A stretch of 64,000 nucleotides of DNA. It comes from QZLE01 sp033852135 (GTDB lineage Bacteria; Pseudomonadota; Gammaproteobacteria; QZLD01). Both the position numbers and the translations under genes were made by a program. The stretch is from the NCBI GenBank assembly GCA_033852135.1, contig JAWSVB010000008.1, positions 62,001 to 126,000 of the forward strand, given 5' to 3'. Under the pieces are notes generated by a model. That model made no database searches and was not told the origin of the DNA. It saw nothing but the letters and a program-made list of their open reading frames with translations. Of this stretch, positions 36,093 to 45,196 are shown one piece after another. Position 1 is the first letter of the stretch. Each line of letters begins with the position of its first letter.

Positions 36093-36965
36093 TTACTGGT
36101 TAAAGAATTTAATCGCTATTTGATTGAATTTCTTTGGTTGTTCATAATTAGCAACATGTCCTGCATCTGTAATAGAGTGGAATGTAGCCTTAGGTAAAAT
36201 TTGAGTCATTGACTCAGAAAGACGTATCGGTACGATTTTATCTTCTATACCCCAGACTAAACAAAATTCATGCTTCTGCTTACCAATTTCTTTATAGACA
36301 TTCATCATATCTTCTAAATGAATACTACGGATAGTTGATAGCAATGCTTTTTTCAATCCAGAAAACTCCATGAACATTAGGTATTGTTCCTTATATTCAG
36401 GGTATAAATTAAACCTATATAAATGCTTTTTAAGTGAAGATAACAGTTCTTGATCACCCCAAAGCTGCATTAGATATTCTCCCCACATTGGGATTTTAGT
36501 TATCCAGTGATGCGCTGGTAAAGAACCGGGAATTCCTGCTGGCCCAACCATTAAAATTTTATCTACTTTTTCAGGATATTTCTTCGCAAATTCCCCACTA
36601 ATTATTGACCCCATGCAAACACATAGTATGTTAAATGTTTTGTTCTTAGGTATAAGCTGTTCAGTTAGCTCATTTAATTGTTTTACAAACAATTCTATAT
36701 CATAGGTGACGCTTGGCCTATCGGAGCCGCCGCGGCCAAAAAGGTCATAGCGTATCACTCTAAATCCAGCTTCAGCTAACGCATAAAAATTATGATCCCA
36801 AATGTAATATGGAACAGAAAATCCGTGTACCAACACAATAATTGGACCATCTTTAGGGCCTGCTTCTTCGTAGCGAGTATAGCCATTGCTAAGCTCAATA
36901 AATTCGCCATTTAAAGTAGCTCTTGTTGTTTCGTTTAATTTTTTTGTCTCACTAAGGTAGAACAT
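36093..36965 (-). CDS. Alpha/beta hydrolase with probable Cys nucleophile
   Basis: A 290-residue alpha/beta-fold hydrolase with no signal peptide. The oxyanion block VLVHGFSVPYYIWD and the strand RYDLFGRGGSDRP are typical. At the nucleophile elbow, where GxSxG is expected, the sequence reads C115-V-C117-M-G119-S, so the residue in the nucleophile position is a cysteine. Acid and His candidates are in WGIEDKIVPI and DAGHVANYEQP. A Cys-His-Asp triad is known in dienelactone hydrolases, but this protein is otherwise of the epoxide-hydrolase/esterase type. The substrate is unknown. Confidence 0.82.
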   Translation of the reverse strand: MFYLSETKKLNETTRATLNGEFIELSNGYTRYEEAGPKDGPIIVLVHGFSVPYYIWDHNFYALAEAGFRVIRYDLFGRGGSDRPSVTYDIELFVKQLNELTEQLIPKNKTFNILCVCMGSIISGEFAKKYPEKVDKILMVGPAGIPGSLPAHHWITKIPMWGEYLMQLWGDQELLSSLKKHLYRFNLYPEYKEQYLMFMEFSGLKKALLSTIRSIHLEDMMNVYKEIGKQKHEFCLVWGIEDKIVPIRLSESMTQILPKATFHSITDAGHVANYEQPKKFNQIAIKFFNQ

Positions 36966-37075
36966 CTGCAGGCCTATTGGTTAGATTCTTATACTAAGAT
37001 TAATATATATTTGCATTGCTTCAAGTAAATTAAGAGTATTATGCGTAATAGCTCAATTTATTTTTTATTTTACTG

Positions 37076-37873
37076 CTACGTTCTTATCCCAATTCCTTTG
37101 CGTAAAAGAAGCAAAGCGGTAAAAAATAACAACGCGATAAAGACAATTATTAGAAAATATGCGGTGTAAATATTTATATCTGATTGGCCAAGCATTCCAA
37201 AACGAAAAGCATTAACCATGTATAAAATTGGATTACCGAGAGAGATTGTTTTCCAAAATTCTGGTAAAAGGCTAATTGAATAAAACACTCCCCCAAGATA
37301 TGTAAGAGGGGTTAATATGAAAGTTGGCACTATAGATACATCATCAAACTTTCTAGCAAAAATACCATTTATTAAACCAGCAAGTGAAAACAAGATTGCT
37401 GTTAACAGAATAACACTCGCGGTTATAAAGAAATTGTGAATAGATATTTCAGTGAAGAAAACCGAGATTAAAAGGACAATCCCACCAACTATACAGCCGC
37501 GCAATATGCCTCCTGTAATATACCCAAGCATTATAACGACGTTAGATGTAGGGGATATTAGAAGCTCATCAATATAGCGCTGAAATTTAGCACTAAAAAA
37601 TGATGCTACAACATTAGAGTAGGAATTAGTTATTACCGACATCATTGTAAGCCCAGGAACTATAAACTGAATATAAGAATAGCCACTCATTTTTCCTATT
37701 CTAGGGCCAATAAGGTTACCAAATATTACATAATATAATGCTATTGTAATAGCGGATGGAAGTATTGTTTGAGGCCAAATGCGTAAAAAACGAATGGTTT
37801 CTTTGCGCGAGATCGTAATATATGAAATCAGATTGTGGTTTTTAATCATGTGTTGCCAACTTTTAAATATCAA
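37076..37873 (-). CDS. ABC-2 type transporter permease (YadH-like)
   Basis: A 265-residue inner-membrane protein with about six hydrophobic segments and the ABC-2 signature region LTPLTYLGGVFYSISLLPEFW. It resembles E. coli YadH. It overlaps the ATPase gene by four bases (ATGA-type coupling), so the two form one exporter whose substrate is unknown. The cytoplasmic N-terminus has basic and amphipathic character (TISRKETIRFLR). The drug or polysaccharide nature of the cargo cannot be told from the sequence. Confidence 0.88.
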   Translation of the reverse strand: MIFKSWQHMIKNHNLISYITISRKETIRFLRIWPQTILPSAITIALYYVIFGNLIGPRIGKMSGYSYIQFIVPGLTMMSVITNSYSNVVASFFSAKFQRYIDELLISPTSNVVIMLGYITGGILRGCIVGGIVLLISVFFTEISIHNFFITASVILLTAILFSLAGLINGIFARKFDDVSIVPTFILTPLTYLGGVFYSISLLPEFWKTISLGNPILYMVNAFRFGMLGQSDINIYTAYFLIIVFIALLFFTALLLLRKGIGIRT

Positions 37874-38778
37874 CTATTTACAAGGGTTACGAAAAGTTCT
37901 TCAAGTCGGTTGGTCTTATTACGCATACTGGCAACATTAATACCATGAAGTTCAAGATGTGCAAAAAGTTGATTGAGACTCTGACTGGTAGATAGTTCAG
38001 CTTCAATTGTATGATCATCAATAAGGTTAATATTGTAATCCTGTAGTTTTGGTACTGACGTTATTGAATTTTCAATATCAAGAATAAATGTTTCGCGGTC
38101 CAATTGTTTAAGTAAATCTTTAACCGAAGTGTTTTTTATGATTTTACCATTGTTGATAATTGCTACATTTCTACAAAGCATTTCTGCTTCTTCAAGATAA
38201 TGCGTTGTCAGTATAATTGTTAAGCCTTGCTCATTTAGTTTCTTTAAAAACCCCCACATCGATCTTCTTAGCTCAATATCTACTCCAGCAGTGGGTTCAT
38301 CAAGAATTAATAGTTGTGGCTCATGCAGTAGAGCCCTTGCAATCATTAGCCGACGCTTCATACCTCCGGATAGATGCCTGGAAACAGTTGACCTCTTATC
38401 CCAAAGGTCTAATAATTTAAGATATTTCTCAGCACGGATTTTAGCTGTATTAAAATCAACACCATAATATCCAGCTTGGTTAATTACAATTTGCTCAACA
38501 GTTTCAAAAAGGCTGAAATTAAATTCCTGTGGGACTAACCCAATTTTTGATTTAGCTAAGGCTGGTTTTTTAAAAAGATCGTTGCCAAAAATACTTACAC
38601 TTCCACTAGTTTTTTCAACTAACGAAGTAACTATGCCTATCATTGTAGATTTACCAGCACCATTTGGACCAAGTAAAGCAAAAAAATCACCTTCCTCCAC
38701 TTGAAGACATACGTCAGTCAGAGCAACAACTCCACCTTTATAGGTTTTGTGCAGGTGATTAATAGATAGCGCAGTCAT
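37870..38778 (-). CDS. ABC transporter ATP-binding protein (YadG-like)
   Basis: A 302-residue ABC ATPase: Walker A GPNGAGKST, Q-loop VPQEFNF, signature LSGGMKRR, Walker B LLILDEPTAGVD, H-loop TTHYLEEAE. The GMKRR signature and the C-terminal domain of about 80 residues place it in the DrrA/YadG group that pairs with ABC-2 permeases. It lies two bases downstream of efpL and overlaps the permease gene, so the three genes are one minus-strand operon. Confidence 0.92.
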   Translation of the reverse strand: MTALSINHLHKTYKGGVVALTDVCLQVEEGDFFALLGPNGAGKSTMIGIVTSLVEKTSGSVSIFGNDLFKKPALAKSKIGLVPQEFNFSLFETVEQIVINQAGYYGVDFNTAKIRAEKYLKLLDLWDKRSTVSRHLSGGMKRRLMIARALLHEPQLLILDEPTAGVDIELRRSMWGFLKKLNEQGLTIILTTHYLEEAEMLCRNVAIINNGKIIKNTSVKDLLKQLDRETFILDIENSITSVPKLQDYNINLIDDHTIEAELSTSQSLNQLFAHLELHGINVASMRNKTNRLEELFVTLVNS

Positions 38779-38780
38779 AA

Positions 38781-39359
38781 CTATGCTCTGCTCATAAACT
38801 TGCCAGTTGTAGTATTAACTTTTACTAACTCGTTATTAGCCAAATACTCTGGGACCTGAACAACTAATCCTGTTGATAAAGTAGCAGGTTTTGTTCGAGC
38901 TGCTGCAGTCCCACCTTTGATGGCTGGAGCAGTTTCAATGACTTCTAAAATAACAGCAGTAGGTAATTCAATCCCTACAACTTGGTCATCAACAAGGGAA
39001 GCTATTATCTCTTCAAGACCATCTGTTAAATATAAAATTTCATCTGAAATATCAGATTCATTTAGAATATATTGATCGTAACTTTCAACATCCATAAATG
39101 TGTATTGATCACCATCTTTAAACAAAAACTGAGTCTGCCTTTTTACTAAATCAATTTCAGTTAGAACATCATCTCCAGTAAAGGTTTGTTCATGCTTTTG
39201 TTTTGTTTGAATTCCAGTAAATCGAACCTTGTATAAGGTATTTGCTCCCCTGGATGACGGACTTTTTACATCAATATTTTTTGTTAAATACAGCTGTCCA
39301 TTAATGTCAACAACGTTACCTTTCTTTAAATCACAAGCTTTCAAAACTATAATACCCAT
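38781..39359 (-). CDS. yeiP: Elongation factor P-like protein EfpL (YeiP)
   Basis: A 192-residue three-domain EF-P paralogue. The YeiP-specific features are the SPSSRGANTLYKVRF loop, with the tip Arg in place of the modified Lys of EF-P (about R37), and the C-terminal AIKGGTAAARTKPATLSTGLVVQVPEYL block, close to E. coli YeiP. It should bind stalled ribosomes and relieve arrest at proline-rich and related motifs. The start is uncertain: the ATG at 39359 has a weak ribosome site, and the conserved region begins a few codons later. Unusually, it heads an operon with an ABC exporter. Confidence 0.9.
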   Translation of the reverse strand: MGIIVLKACDLKKGNVVDINGQLYLTKNIDVKSPSSRGANTLYKVRFTGIQTKQKHEQTFTGDDVLTEIDLVKRQTQFLFKDGDQYTFMDVESYDQYILNESDISDEILYLTDGLEEIIASLVDDQVVGIELPTAVILEVIETAPAIKGGTAAARTKPATLSTGLVVQVPEYLANNELVKVNTTTGKFMSRA

Positions 39360-39511
39360 CGTTCGAAATAAAAGTTGAATTATGCGCTGAAATAGTGTTT
39401 CTTGGAAGGCTTTATTGCATATTAATTCCCCATTTGAATATAGCTTAAGTAGTAAACCAAATAGATAATTATCTTTTTTGTAAAAAATATTTTGTTGTGA
39501 GTACGTAGTAT

Positions 39512-41104
39512 ATGAGTCAATTAAATTATGATGTTTTGATCATTGGTAGTGGTGTTGCGGGCTTAAGTTTAGCTCTGCGATTAGCTGATAATCATAAAGT
39601 TGCATTATTATCCAAAACTTCTATTTCAGAAGGTTCAAGTCGCTATGCACAGGGTGGTGTTGCAGCTGTAATTGATAAGGATGATTCAATCTCATCTCAT
39701 GTAAATGATACTTTTGAAGCTGGTGTTAGATTGTGTGATAAAGACATAATTAAACATGTCGCAACGCGATCTAGTAGCTGTATTAAATGGTTGCAGGATC
39801 TTAATGTTAAGTTCACTACTGATTGTGATAAAAATGGAAAAGAACGCTTACATTTGACTCAAGAAGGCGGGCATAGTCAAAGACGTATTGCTCACGTTGA
39901 TGATGCAACCGGCAAAGAGATCGTATTTAAACTTATTGATTTAGTAAAAAGTAATGTAAATATTGATGTCTTTGAACACCATATTGCAGTTGATCTTATA
40001 AAAGATAAAGAAAGCAATAAGCCTGCGTGTGTTGGAGCATATGTACTTGATAAGAAAAAAGATCATGTTCGAGTATTTAAATCTAATAATACTGTCTTAG
40101 CGACTGGTGGAGCGAGTAAAGTCTATCTATATACAAGCAACCCTGATGGTTCAACTGGTGATGGTATAGCCATGGCATGGCGCGCAGGTTGCAGGATTGC
40201 AAATCTAGAGTTTAATCAGTTCCATCCAACTTGCCTATACCACCAAAATGCAAAATCATTTTTAATAAGTGAAGCTGTCAGAGGGGAGGGTGGAAAGCTA
40301 ATTTTACCTGATGGCAGCCCTTTCATGCATAAGTATGATGAGCGTGAAGAGCTTGCTCCAAGAGATATTGTTGCAAGAGCAATAGATAATGAGATGAAAA
40401 CCCTGGGTCTTGACTGTGTTTATTTGGATATAAGCCATAAAGGCGAAGATTTCGTAAAAAGTCATTTCCCTACGATTTATAAGAGATGTTTAAACTTCGG
40501 TTTTGATATGTCTAAAGAGAGGTTACCTGTTGTTCCTGCTGCACATTATACATGTGGTGGTGTGCTTACAGATATTGACGGAGCAACTGATATTACAAGC
40601 CTTTTTGCTATCGGTGAAGTTGGATATACAGGAATGCATGGTGCAAACAGGTTGGCTAGTAATTCTTTGATGGAGTGCTTGGTCTTTGCTGAATCTGCAG
40701 CAGAATCTATTTCTAATAATAATTCCCCTGCTAGCAACTTCAGTATTCCTGAGTGGGATGAAAGTCAGGTTTCAGATTCTGATGAAAGAGTTGTTGTATC
40801 ACATAATTGGGATGAGATACGTCGATTTATGTGGGACTATGTTGGCATCGTTAGAACAGATAAAAGATTGCAAAGAGCATCTAGCAGGATTGCATCCCTC
40901 CAGAAAGAGATTCACGATTATTATTGGAATTTCAAAGTTAATAGTGATTTAGTTGAACTTAGAAACCTTGCTCTAGTAGCGCAATTGATAATTGAATCTG
41001 CAAAATCGAGGCATGAAAGTCGTGGACTTCATTATTCGTTAGATTATCCAGAAAAAATGATACGACCAATGCCAACTGTGTTAGACCCAAATAAAGATAT
41101 TTGA
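39512..41104 (+). CDS. nadB: L-aspartate oxidase
   Basis: NadB is the FAD enzyme that oxidises L-aspartate to iminoaspartate, the first step of NAD synthesis. It shows the Rossmann FAD motif DVLIIGSGVAGLSLALRLA, SRYAQGGVAAV, the active-site segment HPTCLYH and the GEVGYTGMHGANRLASNSLMECLVF block shared with succinate dehydrogenase flavoproteins. The length of 530 residues is normal (E. coli 540). It is transcribed away from the efpL operon and meets a small membrane-protein gene tail to tail with a 17-base gap. Its partner nadA is 29 kb away. Confidence 0.96.
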   Translation: MSQLNYDVLIIGSGVAGLSLALRLADNHKVALLSKTSISEGSSRYAQGGVAAVIDKDDSISSHVNDTFEAGVRLCDKDIIKHVATRSSSCIKWLQDLNVKFTTDCDKNGKERLHLTQEGGHSQRRIAHVDDATGKEIVFKLIDLVKSNVNIDVFEHHIAVDLIKDKESNKPACVGAYVLDKKKDHVRVFKSNNTVLATGGASKVYLYTSNPDGSTGDGIAMAWRAGCRIANLEFNQFHPTCLYHQNAKSFLISEAVRGEGGKLILPDGSPFMHKYDEREELAPRDIVARAIDNEMKTLGLDCVYLDISHKGEDFVKSHFPTIYKRCLNFGFDMSKERLPVVPAAHYTCGGVLTDIDGATDITSLFAIGEVGYTGMHGANRLASNSLMECLVFAESAAESISNNNSPASNFSIPEWDESQVSDSDERVVVSHNWDEIRRFMWDYVGIVRTDKRLQRASSRIASLQKEIHDYYWNFKVNSDLVELRNLALVAQLIIESAKSRHESRGLHYSLDYPEKMIRPMPTVLDPNKDI

Positions 41105-41121
41105 TGAAATTACAACAGGGC

Positions 41122-41637
41122 TTATTTGCTATTTAAACCTTTGGTCAAATCAGCAAAATTTTTATGTCTTCCTGCAGGCTCAGGGGTTGGCTCTGCTTTT
41201 TTGTTTGCTTCTTTCTCGCTATTTGGTTTTATCGGTTTCGAATGGCTCTGATGAGATGCTGTAGGTTTAGTTTTATGTAAGTGTTTTTTTACTTTAGTTC
41301 TAGTACGTTTTTTTGCTTTTCTTTTTCTTTGGGCTGCAAGATGCAAGAAAACGTTGCTTAATTGTTTCCCTATTATTGCGACAATAATAGCTAACCCAAG
41401 TAAAATCAAAAACACCCAGTGTTGTCCAGATACCACCTCAGTATATGACCCTGTAGTTCCCCATCCAGGGACCTTGATTGAATATTTATCAAAAATAGGG
41501 AACATTACATCCGTAATATATGGAATATTAAACTTAAATTGTTTTGCAAAAAGCCCGACAAATCCAACCATTAAGATAAAGATTGCGATGCTATAAAATA
41601 GCCAGCCAGCAAGTGAAATTCGTTTATTCTTCGTCAT
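41122..41637 (-). CDS. Hypothetical two-TM protein with basic C-terminus
   Basis: Not recognised. The 171-residue protein has membrane helices at about 12-31 and 73-90 with a short extracytoplasmic loop containing FDKYSIKVPGWGTTGSY. After the second helix comes a very basic stretch (QRKRKAKKRTRTKVKKH, about 103-119) and a proline- and lysine-rich tail. The topology puts both ends in the cytoplasm, with the basic tail free to bind nucleic acid or phospholipid. It is transcribed divergently from the sensor kinase gene, about 100 bases apart. No function is assigned. Confidence 0.55.
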   Translation of the reverse strand: MTKNKRISLAGWLFYSIAIFILMVGFVGLFAKQFKFNIPYITDVMFPIFDKYSIKVPGWGTTGSYTEVVSGQHWVFLILLGLAIIVAIIGKQLSNVFLHLAAQRKRKAKKRTRTKVKKHLHKTKPTASHQSHSKPIKPNSEKEANKKAEPTPEPAGRHKNFADLTKGLNSK

Positions 41638-41741
41638 AGCTATAATATTAGTATCTCTATTTATATTTTCTAGGCCAATTTTAGCAACTAATCTGATATT
41701 ATTTATTAGTAATTTAATGATTAATAATAACAGGATGTTTT

Positions 41742-42914
41742 ATGCACTTCATTGAAGATAGCAGATTTAGTATAAGATTAATGAACTTAGGCGGGCTTTT
41801 AATCTGGCTTGCTGTGGGAATAGGACTCTGGGGTGCAGTTAGTATATGGGGAAGTGTAGGGTTTGCTTCTAATTCTTATTACAGCTTACCCATTCGTATT
41901 GCCATCCCTTCGTTCTATGTGCTTTTTGGAATCGCATTTCTTCTTGGCTGCAGGTTAGAAAATAGTGCTATTAGCATTAGGGTTGTCCTATCAATAATAC
42001 AACTCGTATCAGCTTTTGCGATAACTCTTTTATTAAACAATAATGTTTCAATGGCTCTTTTTGTTCAGTTTGTTAGCCAAGTAGTTTTTTATATTAGATT
42101 AAAGTGGTGCATGCTTATAATTTTAGCCGTCACAATTACTTTATACTTTATTTTAGAGTTCTACTGGGGGAGAGGGCAGTCATTATCTACAGCTGGTCTT
42201 GTTGGAATATTTATGTTCTTTATCGCTGTATCTAATCATTATGCTGTAGGTGAAAACATGGCTAAGGAACTCTTAGCCATAACCAATAGAGAGCTACTAT
42301 CCACACAGTTATTGTTATCAGAGACATCTAAGCAATCCGAGCGTATTAGAATTGCGCGCAATATTCATGATTTAGTAGGGCATCACCTTACAGCTTTAAG
42401 TATTAACCTAGAAATTGCTTCTCATCTATCAAGTGGTAAGCCTAAGGAGCAAATTGATAAGGCCCATTCAATATCAAAACTCCTATTAAGTGATGTAAGG
42501 GAAGCTGTATCCGAGATTCGTAATAATGAAAATCTTAATCTTACAGAGGCACTTGAAACTTTAGTTGCAGGGCTACCAAATCTAAATGTAGAACTAGAAA
42601 TTGGTAGTCAACTAGAGATTAGAGATGCGAAAATTGCGGACGTGATTCTACGCTGCGTACAAGAGGCGTTAACTAACTCATTAAAACACGCACAAGCTAA
42701 AGGAATTAAAATCATTATTGAATCGCAGTATAATGATATACTTCTTGATATTAAAGATGATGGAGTTGGGTTAAGTAACCCAGATATAAAAGGTAATGGA
42801 TTAATTGGTATGAGAGAAAGAGTTAAGTCTGTTGGCGGAAATATGTATATTGATACTGCTGAGCATAAAGGCTTTCATATAAGAATCAATCTACCAGCAC
42901 GGGAGGAGTTGTGA
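41742..42914 (+). CDS. NarX/DesK-type sensor histidine kinase
   Basis: A 390-residue kinase of the HisKA_3 class. The N-terminus has about six membrane segments and no large periplasmic domain, as in DesK, so it probably senses the membrane or an intramembrane signal. The phospho-accepting His is H209 in RNIHDLVGHHLTALSINLEIA. The ATPase domain has EALTNSLKHAQA (N box), DDGVGL (G1) and GLIGMRERVKSVGG (G2). It overlaps its response regulator gene by four bases, so they are a cognate pair. Confidence 0.92.
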   Translation: MHFIEDSRFSIRLMNLGGLLIWLAVGIGLWGAVSIWGSVGFASNSYYSLPIRIAIPSFYVLFGIAFLLGCRLENSAISIRVVLSIIQLVSAFAITLLLNNNVSMALFVQFVSQVVFYIRLKWCMLIILAVTITLYFILEFYWGRGQSLSTAGLVGIFMFFIAVSNHYAVGENMAKELLAITNRELLSTQLLLSETSKQSERIRIARNIHDLVGHHLTALSINLEIASHLSSGKPKEQIDKAHSISKLLLSDVREAVSEIRNNENLNLTEALETLVAGLPNLNVELEIGSQLEIRDAKIADVILRCVQEALTNSLKHAQAKGIKIIIESQYNDILLDIKDDGVGLSNPDIKGNGLIGMRERVKSVGGNMYIDTAEHKGFHIRINLPAREEL

Positions 42915-43561
42915 TTAGAGTTGTTGTTGTTGACGATCAAACTCTCGTTAGACAAGGGATATGCAGTTTATTAGAACTATCAAAAACAATCTCGGTTGTT
43001 GGTGAAGCAGATAATGGACTAACTGCAATTGATCTAATCAAAGAACAAAATCCTGATGTTATTTTGTCAGATATTAGAATGCCCCAAATGGATGGAATCC
43101 AATTAGTTGCTGAACTAACAGCTCTTAATATAAGCACCCCAATAATTTTACTCACAACATTTGATGATCACGAAACTGTTCTACATGGCATTCAATCTGG
43201 TGCTAGGGGATACATGCTTAAAGACGTATCCTTAGATCAATTAGTTGGTGCAATAGAGACTGTAATGTCTGGCGGAACAATGGTTCAACCAGCAATTACG
43301 GAAAAGGTCATGAAGGGGCTTGTTTCACAGAATATTAATAAACCTGCCGAAAACGATCCGAATAAAATCGAGAAACTAACCGGAAGAGAGACCGAAGTAT
43401 TACGCATGATGTCAGGTGGTTACAGTAATAAAGAAATTGCATCTGCTTTATCACTTTCTGAGGGAACAATTAAAAACCACGTTTCAAATGTACTTGCCAA
43501 ACTAGGCGTAAGAGATAGAACAAGAGCTGTATTAAAAGCTGTTGAGAATGGAATCTTGTAA
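42911..43561 (+). CDS. NarL/FixJ-type response regulator
   Basis: A 216-residue DNA-binding regulator. The receiver domain has D8-D9 and phosphoacceptor D54 (ILSDIRMPQMDG), switch residues in LLTTFDD and Lys in GYMLKDVS. The LuxR-type HTH is at about 150-210 (LTGRETEVLRMMSGGYSNKEIA then EGTIKNHVSNVLAKLGVRDRT). It starts four bases inside the kinase stop. Target genes are not evident; the DksA-like and LuxR genes downstream are possible members of the same transcript. Confidence 0.93.
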   Translation: MIRVVVVDDQTLVRQGICSLLELSKTISVVGEADNGLTAIDLIKEQNPDVILSDIRMPQMDGIQLVAELTALNISTPIILLTTFDDHETVLHGIQSGARGYMLKDVSLDQLVGAIETVMSGGTMVQPAITEKVMKGLVSQNINKPAENDPNKIEKLTGRETEVLRMMSGGYSNKEIASALSLSEGTIKNHVSNVLAKLGVRDRTRAVLKAVENGIL

Positions 43562-43578
43562 TTTTTTTATGGATTATA

Positions 43579-43917
43579 ATGGACTACGACAAATTCAAAG
43601 CTATCCTAATAAACAGGCGTTCTGAATTAGCTGAAAGTTTAGAGCATCTTATAGATGCTGATCAAATAGTTGAGCTAGATCAAACAATGATGGGTAGACT
43701 TTCTCGCATGGATGCTTTGCAGGGTCAGGCTATGACCAAAGCCAATAAAAGCAGGGTGCTTACTGAGATTCAGAAAATAGACTACGCTTTAGATAGACTA
43801 TTAAATAATGAATTTGGTTATTGTAGCCAATGCGATGAAGAAATTAACTCAAAAAGATTAGAGATAAACCCAACCACTATTTTCTGCATCAAGTGTGCAG
43901 AAAAAAAATCTAATTAA
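43579..43917 (+). CDS. TraR/DksA-family zinc-finger protein
   Basis: A 112-residue coiled coil plus C4 zinc-finger protein. The zinc cysteines are C82, C85 (YCSQCDE) and C103, C106 (FCIKCAE). It resembles short DksA relatives, which enter the RNA polymerase secondary channel. The coiled-coil tip, in the loop around LDQTMMGRLSRMDALQ, carries two Asp residues as in DksA, although the spacing differs. It begins 17 bases after the response regulator gene. The stop codon lies inside a 9-base tandem repeat (CTAATTAAC twice at 43910-43927). Confidence 0.82.
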   Translation: MDYDKFKAILINRRSELAESLEHLIDADQIVELDQTMMGRLSRMDALQGQAMTKANKSRVLTEIQKIDYALDRLLNNEFGYCSQCDEEINSKRLEINPTTIFCIKCAEKKSN

Positions 43918-43933
43918 CCTAATTAACCTATTT

Positions 43934-44350
43934 ATGAGCCCCATGAACTGTTATACAAACGCACAAATAATTAAGTGGATACAAACCCTTTCAACTGAAC
44001 TCAAGAAAAATCAGATTATTATGATAATTCAGGAGACTGGAAAGTTTTTAAACCCAATAGCAATGCATAAGCGCCCATTGAGCATATTGGGAATCCATCA
44101 AAACCTTACCGTCCTTGATATTTCTGACGAAACAGATGAGCCGACAATTACATATGAGAAAGTAATTGATGGATTTGTGAAGTACTTGTTAGATACAGAG
44201 AAAGATTTGCCATTTATGATCTATGATTTTCTTACTAGGGAGGTATACTGTATCCAAAATATTTCAGCAAATGATGACGGACTTCCGGTATTGTTAATTG
44301 ATGAAGCTGCAAAAGAAGTTAAGGAGATCATTAAAAAAGATCTTAACTAA
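43934..44350 (+). CDS. Hypothetical protein between DksA-like and LuxR genes
   Basis: Not recognised. The product is about 138 residues from ATG 43934, or 135 from ATG 43943; neither has a strong ribosome site. It has no signal peptide or membrane segment. The sequence mixes helices at the N-terminus (NAQIIKWIQTLSTELKKNQ) with hydrophobic strands (RPLSILGIHQNLTVLDIS, DLPFMIYDF, LPVLLIDE) and an acidic/lysine C-terminus. It lies 16 bases after the DksA-like stop and 26 bases before luxR, so it is probably co-transcribed with them. Confidence 0.6.
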   Translation: MSPMNCYTNAQIIKWIQTLSTELKKNQIIMIIQETGKFLNPIAMHKRPLSILGIHQNLTVLDISDETDEPTITYEKVIDGFVKYLLDTEKDLPFMIYDFLTREVYCIQNISANDDGLPVLLIDEAAKEVKEIIKKDLN

Positions 44351-44376
44351 CCCCCACAACCCGTAGAAATGAAATA

Positions 44377-45165
44377 ATGAAAAAAATAAGAAGTGATAGC
44401 TGGGAGTCATTATTAGGCTCATTGCAAGAATTGAAATGTGTACAAGATATCGAAAATGCCATTGAGGCCATCGCTGATTACTTCGGATTTAAGTATTATC
44501 TGTATGGAGAAAGAATACCAACATCTTTTGTAAAAGCCTCAAATTTTGCTATCTCAAATTATCCTGTTGAGTGGCGTGAAATATATCAAAAAAATCAATA
44601 TGAAAGATTAGATCCAGCAGTATTTTATTGCGCTAAAAACATCTTACCTGCCACCTGGGAATCAATTTTTAATAATCATATTTCAACACTAGATGATCCA
44701 TCTGATACTCTGGAGTTTGTGAATCAAGCCGCTATATTTGAACTTGTTGACGGTGTTAGTATACCTGTTAGAGGTTGGAATGGAGAGGCTGTAATGTTAA
44801 GTTTCTGCGCTGGCATTTTAAACGATGAAGAAAAGCAGATGCTTGTAGATTATCTTCCATATTTGCAGAATATAGCCTTTCATCTTTTTGAAGCTGTTCA
44901 TAAAGTCGACCTAACCTCTCTCTTAACTGAAGAAGAGGATGAGCATGTAAATGGTCCGAGACGTATGTTAACGAGAAAGGAAGAAGAGTGTCTTCTCTGG
45001 ACAGTAGAGGGAAAATCAGCTTGGGAAGTCTCACAAATACTAAAAATATCTGAAAAAACTGTCGAATACCATTTGAAAAATATTTTCGATAAATTAGATG
45101 TACACAGTAAGCACCAAGCAACAGCTAAAGCTGTGGTTTTAGGTCTTATTTCTCCAAAGTTCTAG
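44377..45165 (+). CDS. LuxR-type acyl-homoserine-lactone receptor/regulator (solo)
   Basis: A 262-residue quorum-sensing regulator with an N-terminal autoinducer-binding domain and a C-terminal LuxR HTH. The six ligand-pocket signatures align with TraR by spacing: W66, Y70, D79, P80 and W94 (W57, Y61, D70, P71, W85 in TraR), and Gly in DGVSIPVRG. The HTH reads LTRKEEECLLWTVEGKSAWEVS then SEKTVEYHLKNIFDKLDV. No luxI synthase gene is in the window, so it is a LuxR solo here. The length is slightly above the usual 240. Confidence 0.88.
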   Translation: MKKIRSDSWESLLGSLQELKCVQDIENAIEAIADYFGFKYYLYGERIPTSFVKASNFAISNYPVEWREIYQKNQYERLDPAVFYCAKNILPATWESIFNNHISTLDDPSDTLEFVNQAAIFELVDGVSIPVRGWNGEAVMLSFCAGILNDEEKQMLVDYLPYLQNIAFHLFEAVHKVDLTSLLTEEEDEHVNGPRRMLTRKEEECLLWTVEGKSAWEVSQILKISEKTVEYHLKNIFDKLDVHSKHQATAKAVVLGLISPKF

Positions 45166-45196
45166 CTTTTATCTATACTAAATTGCAGCTATTTGC

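Noticed and set aside
39463..39474. Perfect palindrome AGATAATTATCT upstream of nadB
   Set aside because: It covers only about half of a Fur box and is common in AT-rich DNA.
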